5,310 bases of DNA from an uncultured Christensenella sp. (GTDB taxonomy: Bacteria > Bacillota > Clostridia > Christensenellales > UBA3700). A model generated the notes under the pieces. It saw only the letters and a program-made list of their open reading frames with translations. It did not search any database and was not told the DNA's origin. A program made the position numbers and the translations under genes. The stretch lies in NCBI GenBank assembly GCA_910584035.1, contig CAJTZR010000114.1:1-5310 (forward strand). The letters run 5' to 3'. Of the stretch, positions 1-4,741 are shown piece after piece; position 1 is the first letter of the stretch, and each line of letters begins with the position of its first letter.

Positions 1-1
1 C

Positions 2-22
2 TATAAATAAAAATATTATAAA
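2..22 (+). promoter_or_regulatory. Possible -10 promoter elements for the operon
   Basis: This AT-rich stretch holds several sequences close to the TATAAT consensus: TATAAA at 2-7, TATTAT at 14-19 and TATAAA at 17-22. The best-placed ones, at 14-22, would put a transcription start near 26-30, inside the operator-like palindrome at 23-37. The matching -35 element would lie before the window, so it cannot be judged. No other gap in the window is large enough for a promoter, so this is the natural start of the operon unless transcription enters from upstream. AT-rich DNA makes such matches common, so the call is tentative. Confidence 0.35.
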
Positions 23-37
23 TTAACCGCAGGTTAA
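23..37. promoter_or_regulatory. Operator-like palindrome TTAACC-GCA-GGTTAA
   Basis: A perfect 6-bp inverted repeat (TTAACC / GGTTAA) is separated by GCA. It sits just downstream of the -10 candidates, where a bound repressor would cover the transcription start. As RNA it can form a small hairpin that uses the same bases as the 5' side of the long hairpin at 24-65, so the two structures cannot coexist. A degenerate second copy of the right half-site (CGGTTA) lies at 60-65. The symmetry is seen directly; binding of a regulator is inference. Confidence 0.4.
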
Positions 38-72
38 GTGAAGAAATTTGCTTAATTTACGGTTATTTTTTT
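24..72 (+). terminator. Long hairpin plus T7 tract, terminator or attenuator
   Basis: Bases 24-29 (TAACCG) pair with 60-65 (CGGTTA). After one C/A mismatch (30/59), bases 31-42 pair with 47-58, closing a GAAA tetraloop at 43-46. This gives 18 pairs, four of them G-U wobbles, followed at once by seven T (66-72). The wobbles are pairs only in RNA read from the + strand; in the opposite RNA they become C-A mismatches, which supports a + strand transcript. The shape is that of an intrinsic terminator, although the stem is AT-rich. The T tract ends at base 72 and the first gene's AAAGGAG begins at base 73. It therefore either ends an upstream transcript with the next promoter nested around it, or acts as an attenuator in the leader of this operon. 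Confidence 0.6.
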
Positions 73-84
73 AAAGGAGTAAAA

Positions 85-819
85 ATGAGTAAAACAGGAA
101 CAAAAACAAATTGGGTGGCAATCGTATTGTTAATAATTGTACTTTTTGCCACTGCATTTGGAGCATTATGCTATTTTGACGACGGCTTTAAGGAAAAAAT
201 TTTTGGAATGCCAGACAATTCAGCTATAGGCAAAGAACTCGTCAGCACAACTATTGTAAATGAAACTTACGGCACTTTTGAGCTTTCAGCAAATTCAATG
301 ATTTTAAATTATATGGAAATACAAAGAGATTTGCTATTTGAAAACGGAACTAATTTCAATTATTTAATAGACGAGACTATTGAACTGTATAATTCGTTAA
401 ATTTGTCGGAAGAAATGTTCCTTAAGGAGGATTGCTTTGTAGGCATATTAGCTAACACAGGCACCTCGGGTAAATTTATGTCAGATGGATCTGTTACAAT
501 GTGGCGAGATATTTATTTTAAACTACCAAACAATGTTTTGATTTATCCGACTGATGGATCTCCCATTGATTTAAAGTACGAAAGCTATCCAACAATATTG
601 TTTCCAGACAAAAATGGAAATCACGATAATGATAAAAGATTAGACATTATCGTTAATGTATATGTTCAAGATTATGAATATAAAATGGCAGATATAGATT
701 TGGTGTTTAAAAGTCCTGTTTTGGTAATTTCAGATAAAGGCGTACCACTGACCGAAAAAATCTACAAAGAAATGTTGGAAGATCCAGCTACACAAATAAC
801 TAAACATTACAAGGAGTAA
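85..819 (+). CDS. Membrane-anchored extracytoplasmic protein, 244 aa, unknown function
   Basis: I do not recognise the family. The protein has a short basic N-terminus (MSKTGTKTNW), a hydrophobic helix at about residues 9-31, and then about 210 polar residues. The predicted topology is therefore N-in/C-out with a domain outside the membrane, rich in Asp, Asn, Tyr and beta-prone stretches. Only two cysteines are present (29 in the helix, 117 outside). An Asp/Asn-rich loop at 175-187 (DKNGNHDNDKRLD) could bind a metal but does not fit the EF-hand spacing. After the membrane helix it carries YGTF at 62-65, also found in the 230-aa protein at 4047-4739, which has the same architecture. The ATG follows AAAGGAGT at 73-80. 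The last two codons (Lys-Glu) and the stop form the Shine-Dalgarno of the next gene, so the two are probably translated together. It is the first gene of the operon. Confidence 0.85.
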   Translation: MSKTGTKTNWVAIVLLIIVLFATAFGALCYFDDGFKEKIFGMPDNSAIGKELVSTTIVNETYGTFELSANSMILNYMEIQRDLLFENGTNFNYLIDETIELYNSLNLSEEMFLKEDCFVGILANTGTSGKFMSDGSVTMWRDIYFKLPNNVLIYPTDGSPIDLKYESYPTILFPDKNGNHDNDKRLDIIVNVYVQDYEYKMADIDLVFKSPVLVISDKGVPLTEKIYKEMLEDPATQITKHYKE

Positions 820-821
820 GT

Positions 822-989
822 ATGAAAAACAACAATAAAAAAACTATGGTTACTAAAGCCAGCAAAACATTGAGGAGTAAACGAGCAAGTAAAATTTCAA
901 AGTCTTTTGCAGGTAGTGTCCTTGCAAAATCAAAGCATAAACGAGAGCCAAGACAACAAAAAACAAAGCAAAAGGGGGCGAGCAAATGA
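822..989 (+). CDS. Very basic 55-aa protein, possible nucleic-acid binder
   Basis: This small gene starts at ATG 822, five bases after AAGGAG (811-816), and ends at TGA 987-989, overlapping the next gene's ATG by four bases (ATGA). The product has 15 Lys and 4 Arg against a single Glu (residue 42), a net charge near +18, and eight Ser. The motif [K/R]-A-S-K or its like recurs at 12-15, 21-24 and 52-55, and the middle (residues 13-37) runs SKTLRSKRASKISKSFAGSV, possibly a basic helix followed by a short non-polar patch. It has no membrane segment or Cys. Such composition suits binding DNA, RNA or acidic membrane surfaces. From memory, short Lys/Ser-rich proteins with an AGSxL-type ending occur in mobile elements, but I cannot verify this. 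The good Shine-Dalgarno site, the tight fit between neighbours and the stop overlap make it a real gene despite its size. Confidence 0.75.
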   Translation: MKNNNKKTMVTKASKTLRSKRASKISKSFAGSVLAKSKHKREPRQQKTKQKGASK

Positions 990-1378
990 GAAATTTTATA
1001 AAAGTACAAGAGATAAATCAAGAAAAAGCAACTTTCGTAAATAAAAAATTTATTACAGCTATTGTAGATATTAAAAATGGTTGTAAAGTGTTTTTTAATA
1101 CGCAAAAAAATGAAGATTACATAATCATTCAAGAAAGTATTGACGAAATGCGAGAAATGAACGAAGATTTTATTCCCGTTATGGTTGCAGGGAAAAAAAG
1201 CATTGTCAATATAGACAATATAATTGCAATAAGTGAATCAACAAAAGGTGCTTTGTTTCAAACTAATGTCAATATTTTATCTAAACTTGGGATAATTACG
1301 GGGTTTTATGCGTCTGACCCAATCGACAAAATTATTTTAAAAATTAAAATGACTGAAAAAGCAGTTGAAAAGGAGTAG
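986..1378 (+). CDS. 130-aa soluble protein with two similar halves, FlbD-like look
   Basis: The product is soluble, with no signal peptide or membrane helix and one Cys (33). It appears to be an internal duplication. Residues 4-40 begin FIKV and continue to VNKKFITAI and then a Gly; residues 62-93 begin FIPV and continue to VNIDNIIAI and then a Gly. The shared pattern is F-I-x-V, a Lys, V-N-x3-(F/I)-I-x-A-I, then Gly. The first half, ending in YIIIQESIDEM (45-55), resembles small beta-rich proteins of the FlbD type, where 'IN.D.I..I' and 'V.ESVDE' are typical. That resemblance is by eye and does not imply a flagellar role, as no flagellar gene is nearby. The start overlaps the upstream stop (ATGA), and AAAGGGGG (971-978) is seven bases upstream. 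The protein ends in Lys-Glu encoded by the next gene's Shine-Dalgarno site. Confidence 0.8.
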   Translation: MRNFIKVQEINQEKATFVNKKFITAIVDIKNGCKVFFNTQKNEDYIIIQESIDEMREMNEDFIPVMVAGKKSIVNIDNIIAISESTKGALFQTNVNILSKLGIITGFYASDPIDKIILKIKMTEKAVEKE

Positions 1379-1380
1379 AT

Positions 1381-1755
1381 ATGGAGAATAACAAAAACAT
1401 AAATTTCAATTGGAAAGACCATGAGCAAGAATTGCAAAATGAAATTGCAGAGGTAGTCAAAACACATAACGATTTTATTAAATCAGACATTGGAATATTT
1501 TTGTCACAAGGTGAAAAAGATTATGGAAAGAATTGGGTAAGTGTGCTTTGGTGGAATGGAAAAAATATTGAAACTTATAATTCTGGAGTGTTAAAAGATG
1601 CCCAAAGTTTGATAGATTTTTATCATTTTTCAGAAGCTCGAACAAAGGTTATTTGCAGGTATAACGGCGAAGATATAACGAATAAAGTAAAAATTAACCC
1701 ATTATATCGAGATATTTTCAAAGACGAGATTTTGGAGAGTTTGGGAATTAAATGA
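1381..1755 (+). CDS. 124-aa cytoplasmic protein, unknown function
   Basis: I do not recognise this protein. It has no signal or membrane helix, so it should stay in the cytoplasm. Residues 10-36 look helical and charged (WKDHEQELQNEIAEVVKTHN), followed by a probable beta region with an aromatic core at 52-58 (WVSVLWW) and a turn NGKNIETYNSG. Another helix follows (LKDAQSLIDFYHF, 71-83), then a short strand with the single Cys (92), and a C-terminal helix (DIFKDEILESLG, 111-122). The ATG follows AAAGGAG (1369-1375) by five bases. The gap from the upstream stop is two bases. It ends in TGA, which is also the start of the weak Shine-Dalgarno (TGAGGTG) of the large downstream gene. As a small cytoplasmic neighbour of membrane proteins it may be an accessory or regulatory subunit, but that is only inference. 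Confidence 0.8.
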   Translation: MENNKNINFNWKDHEQELQNEIAEVVKTHNDFIKSDIGIFLSQGEKDYGKNWVSVLWWNGKNIETYNSGVLKDAQSLIDFYHFSEARTKVICRYNGEDITNKVKINPLYRDIFKDEILESLGIK

Positions 1756-1764
1756 GGTGTATAA

Positions 1765-3840
1765 ATGGAAAAGAAAAGCACAATTAAATTTAATAAAAAA
1801 GATATGCAATTGTTAGCAATCATAGCATTGCTAACAGTTGCCATTACTTTTATCTTTTCAGTAGTATTTACTCCAAAATTATATGCTGATAACAAAGGAT
1901 ATACCGAAATTGGATATACAAATTTTGACAATACCAATGTGCTTGAGGACTTGCTGTCAGCAGAGAATTTTGACATTAAACAATATCCGATTAATAAAAA
2001 TTTGGATACTTTTATCGGGCAAAACTTTGTTGAGTATTGCTATTCATTTGACGAGAAAAATAGAGGTAATTACAGCTTGTATTTATACTTATATAACCCG
2101 TCTTTAATAGAATTAGATACAACAAGCTATGACAACAAAATTCAACTAGCAGTAGGATATGATGATGAGGGCAAGCCAAACAATTATGAAAAGTTTAATT
2201 TGACTTTTTGTTCAGTGTCAGATGGTGACTATAAGCGTTTATTTTATAAGTTTAAAGTACAAGACCATCGTAGTTCACACGACCAAAAAACAATTGCAGA
2301 GAGGGTTAACAGCAATGCAAGACGATATGATATTACAGGCGTTGAGTTGCTTGCGAATGGGCAATATTTGTCTGTAGATTATCCAATAAATAAAACTTAT
2401 ACATATAGTGGTTATGCTGTAGGTTATGGCATTGATGGAAACAATGTTGAAAGTACATTAAATTGTAGTGTAGAAAAGTTGTCAACTATAAAGCTTAATG
2501 TTGAACATACTTTTTTCAGAACAGAAACATCCGCCAAAGGTGCAGATTGGAAAAATCAAATTGACACTGTATATTTTGCAGTGCATAACGATTATTTTAA
2601 AAATGATGCTAATTTACAGCGTATTAAGGCTGAGTGGTTTGAGTATAAAACTAAGCCAATACTTGTTACAAGCAATGAAGAATTTTTTAACGCAATATTT
2701 CCTTTTAGGGGACAACAGATAGGCAGTTATGAAAAAGCACTTGGTATATATAATCATTTGTTTAAAAGTACATCATATAACAAAGATGTGCTTGATTATG
2801 GTTTTGGAACTGGTTGGACTTTAAATGGTTATGGAACTTACCCAAATTATGAACTTGTTTGGAATGTCCCAAAAGATACACTAACCGAAAAATACATGAC
2901 TATTTTATATTATGCTTTAAAATGTAACAATATAGAAAATTATGACCCATACTCAGATAAAATTGATAACGAATTTAAAAACAAACTATATGAATATATT
3001 TTGACTTACACTAAAACATATACGAATGGTAGGTTGCCAATTAAGAATGGCAATATAAGTGCAGACTTGTTTGAGTCAGATATTGACGACAATAGAAAAG
3101 TGGATAATGTTGCGGGTAAAATTCAACAAGGCTATTCATTTTATGATTTTGACGCAGATTTAGATATTAAACATTTAAATTCTTGGCAATCAGCGAACCC
3201 AAATTTTTGGGATAATTGGAAAGAGTATGGTTTGTGGGATACATTGTGGGGCAATATACCTCAAGAGGAAGCTATAGATTTGTCACCTATTGTAATTTTT
3301 AATTATGACGATTTGAAACTTGGCGATGACGAACTTATAAAAAAATACTTTATAAATGTAAAAGACATTGGAACTTTTAGAACATATGCACGAACAGCAC
3401 AATCAAATAATGAAAAAGTTGTTTTGTTTAGATTTGCTACGAGTGATTATCTTGTTCAAGAAGCATACATATCAAAAGGAATAATGGGGGTACAAACTAA
3501 ACATCAAGCTTATCTTGCACAGCAAAGCGTATTTTTCAATTTCGACATTATACAGCTAACATTTAAGCAAGGCGATACATACACCGTAATTCCAGTTGTG
3601 AGTTCACCAATTGACATTGTCAATGACCCAACGCCACCATCAGACATTAAGCCAGACAACAAAATATCAGAATGGTTCAAGAAAATTTTAACTTGGATAT
3701 TAATAATAGTTGCCGTAGTGATTATTATAAGAGTAATTATTTGGATAGTAAATGCTATTCCTAAAAAGCAGAAAGTAGTTATTAAATCTAACAGCAATAG
3801 CAACAATGGACACAAAAAGCGTTGGAAACATCGGGAATAG
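1765..3840 (+). CDS. 691-aa surface protein with membrane segments at both ends, unknown function
   Basis: This is the largest product and I cannot place it in a named family. Residues 1-13 are basic and 15-36 are hydrophobic, followed by PKLYA-DN. That could be a signal peptide cut after Ala41 (Leu39 at -3) or an uncleaved anchor. Residues 42-620 are a polar, Tyr/Asn/Asp-rich ectodomain. It contains a Trp-rich patch (five Trp in 474-495) and a conserved-looking last module with FRFATSDY (555-562), LAQQSVFFNFDIIQLTF (584-600) and TYTVIPVVSSPIDIV (605-619). A Pro/Asp linker (621-632) leads to a second membrane helix at about 641-665 with an unusual Arg656 in it, then a basic tail (667-691, SNSNSNN then HKKRWKHR). 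The likely topology is a large outside domain held by the C-terminal anchor. There is no LPXTG motif. The start has TGAGGTG (1753-1759). The codons for the first hydrophobic segment form a strong hairpin (1806-1841). It is probably the main structural or binding component of the cluster. Confidence 0.88.
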   Translation: MEKKSTIKFNKKDMQLLAIIALLTVAITFIFSVVFTPKLYADNKGYTEIGYTNFDNTNVLEDLLSAENFDIKQYPINKNLDTFIGQNFVEYCYSFDEKNRGNYSLYLYLYNPSLIELDTTSYDNKIQLAVGYDDEGKPNNYEKFNLTFCSVSDGDYKRLFYKFKVQDHRSSHDQKTIAERVNSNARRYDITGVELLANGQYLSVDYPINKTYTYSGYAVGYGIDGNNVESTLNCSVEKLSTIKLNVEHTFFRTETSAKGADWKNQIDTVYFAVHNDYFKNDANLQRIKAEWFEYKTKPILVTSNEEFFNAIFPFRGQQIGSYEKALGIYNHLFKSTSYNKDVLDYGFGTGWTLNGYGTYPNYELVWNVPKDTLTEKYMTILYYALKCNNIENYDPYSDKIDNEFKNKLYEYILTYTKTYTNGRLPIKNGNISADLFESDIDDNRKVDNVAGKIQQGYSFYDFDADLDIKHLNSWQSANPNFWDNWKEYGLWDTLWGNIPQEEAIDLSPIVIFNYDDLKLGDDELIKKYFINVKDIGTFRTYARTAQSNNEKVVLFRFATSDYLVQEAYISKGIMGVQTKHQAYLAQQSVFFNFDIIQLTFKQGDTYTVIPVVSSPIDIVNDPTPPSDIKPDNKISEWFKKILTWILIIVAVVIIIRVIIWIVNAIPKKQKVVIKSNSNSNNGHKKRWKHRE
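1806..1841 (+). repeat. 15-bp inverted repeat (stem-loop) inside a coding region
   Basis: Bases 1806-1820 (GCAATTGTTAGCAAT) pair with 1827-1841 (ATTGCTAACAGTTGC) around a six-base loop CATAGC. Fourteen pairs are Watson-Crick and one (1810/1837) is a G-U wobble. It lies 42-77 bases after the start codon of the 691-aa gene, in the codons for its first hydrophobic helix. No T tract follows, so it is not a terminator. Reuse of Leu, Ile and Ala codons in a hydrophobic segment raises the chance of self-complementarity but would not usually give 15 continuous pairs. Confidence 0.75.
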
Positions 3841-3854
3841 AAAGGGGGATAAAC

Positions 3855-4031
3855 ATGAAAACAATCATTCTAATAATTTTAGCAGTAATGGTGATAGCAG
3901 GTGGAATATTCCTTTGCAATTATACAGACAACTTTACTAACTTTGACAAGATTTTTGATAAAATCTACGAGCAAGTTGACAAGAACATTCCAGATATACC
4001 ATTATTGCCAACTATTACAAATAACAAATAA
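3855..4031 (+). CDS. 58-aa single-span membrane microprotein
   Basis: The start chosen is ATG 3855, seven bases after a strong AAAGGGGG (3841-3848). An in-frame ATG at 3822 would overlap the upstream gene and lacks a good site. Residues 3-20 form one hydrophobic helix (TIILIILAVMVIAGGIFL) followed by Cys21. The pattern before this Cys (IFLC) is not a proper lipobox. Residues 26-43 look like an amphipathic helix with hydrophobic residues spaced three or four apart (Phe27, Phe30, Ile33, Phe34, Ile37, Tyr38, Val41). The end is Pro-rich (IPDIPLLPTITNNK). With Lys2 at the N-terminus, the helix and tail should lie outside the membrane. It could be a small subunit packing against a larger neighbour, a coat-like or hole-forming peptide, or an anchor; I cannot choose. 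It is 14 bases after the large gene and 15 before the next. Confidence 0.75.
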   Translation: MKTIILIILAVMVIAGGIFLCNYTDNFTNFDKIFDKIYEQVDKNIPDIPLLPTITNNK

Positions 4032-4046
4032 AAGGAGTAATTTTTT

Positions 4047-4739
4047 ATGAAAAAAGCTTTAAATATAACAGCAGTTGTATTGCTAATATTAGCAATATTA
4101 GGTGGTGCAATAGGGGTGTACTTACATTATAAATCAGTAGACAAGCCACCAACAGACGAATCACTGGTTTTAACAACAAAAGATTATGGCACATTTATTT
4201 TTACAAAAGGCAAGCAGATATCTACTACTTATGATAAGGGAATTCCGTCAAGAATTAATGGTTTACTTTTGCCAAACACAAAATTAAGTGCAGTAATTCT
4301 TGATAACCAATATGCAAGCAATGAAATTGACGCACAATCATATAAGCTTGTAGTAATTCCAGAGTTTGATATTGAATCTAAAACACAAAATACAAATGCT
4401 GGAAAACATATCAACTATTCAGAAAAAATTAATGCATCTGTATCATTTGACTCAGGTGGTAGTGGTGGCGGAACACTATCAGATAATATTGAGGCGTATA
4501 TTTTGGAAGATAACATTATTACATATAACAAACCTTATGAGGATATACCTGCAGAGGAAAAAAGATTCGCTATTGGTTTTTGTAAAGTTCAAAACGAAGG
4601 CAGTTCACATATTTATTTTTGGGGTGATGTAATGTGGCAGATAGGTAATGATGGTGAATATATGTTTTTCACATCAGATACGAATTGCGTATTCTCACAA
4701 AATTTACTTTTTGATTTTATAATGGGTGAGGAGGAATAA
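4047..4739 (+). CDS. Membrane-anchored extracytoplasmic protein, 230 aa, unknown function
   Basis: The family is not recognised. After MKKA there is a hydrophobic helix at about residues 7-27 (TAVVLLILAILGGAIGVYL), a short Pro-containing spacer (VDKPPTDES) and a polar, beta-prone domain that should lie outside. KDYGTF (45-50) matches the YGTF placed similarly in the 244-aa protein at 85-819. The two share size, topology and this segment and may be distant paralogues, though the rest aligns poorly by eye. A flexible Gly/Ser linker (SGGSGGG, 136-142) suggests two subdomains. Two Cys (179, 214) lie outside and could form a disulfide. The aromatic-rich end (IYFWGDVMW, 189-197) is notable. The start has AAAGGAG (4031-4037) nine bases upstream. 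The last codons (Glu-Glu-Glu) double as the AGGAGGA site for the following TTG-started gene. Confidence 0.85.
   Translation: MKKALNITAVVLLILAILGGAIGVYLHYKSVDKPPTDESLVLTTKDYGTFIFTKGKQISTTYDKGIPSRINGLLLPNTKLSAVILDNQYASNEIDAQSYKLVVIPEFDIESKTQNTNAGKHINYSEKINASVSFDSGGSGGGTLSDNIEAYILEDNIITYNKPYEDIPAEEKRFAIGFCKVQNEGSSHIYFWGDVMWQIGNDGEYMFFTSDTNCVFSQNLLFDFIMGEEE
4078..4097. repeat. Perfect 20-base palindrome in a membrane-helix codon run
   Basis: TATTGCTAAT at 4078-4087 is followed directly by its reverse complement at 4088-4097, with a possible extra G-U pair at 4077/4098. It contains ATTGCTAA and TTAGCAAT, the same octamers that form the core of the hairpin at 1806-1841, but in the opposite order. 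It lies 32-51 bases into the 230-aa gene, in the codons for its membrane helix. As RNA it would form an AT-rich hairpin with a small loop. Leu/Ile/Ala codon composition may explain much of it. Confidence 0.6.
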
Positions 4740-4741
4740 TT

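Noticed and set aside
422..430. Internal strong Shine-Dalgarno (TAAGGAGG) inside the 244-aa gene
   Set aside because: No ATG or GTG follows at a useful distance, and the nearby TTG runs straight into a stop, so no internal start is supported.
607..645. EF-hand or dockerin-like calcium loop (DKNGNHDNDKRLD) in the 244-aa protein
   Set aside because: The Asp/Asn spacing starts well, but position 12 is Leu rather than Glu/Asp, the Gly is misplaced, and there is only one copy with no flanking helices.
1104..1199. A7 runs (1104-1110 and 1193-1199) as phase-variation or frameshift sites in the 130-aa gene
   Set aside because: Runs of seven A are ordinary at this base composition, no alternative frame continues usefully, and the reading frame is intact.
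1765..3840. TGA read as Trp (Mycoplasma-type code) given the very low GC
   Set aside because: All Trp codons in the 691-aa gene are TGG, no in-frame TGA occurs in it, and TGA ends two genes exactly at coupled starts.
3912..3920. Lipoprotein signal (lipobox) before Cys21 of the 58-aa protein, and similarly at Cys25-Cys26 of the last gene
   Set aside because: The residue before Cys is Leu or Val instead of the required small residue (Gly/Ala/Ser), so lipidation is not supported.
800..4414. Minus-strand open frames opposite 800-1132, 1623-1976, 3510-3815 and 4229-4414
   Set aside because: They lie wholly or largely opposite well-supported + strand genes, lack good ribosome sites, and have the Phe/Leu/Ile/Ser-rich composition expected from reading AT-rich genes backwards.
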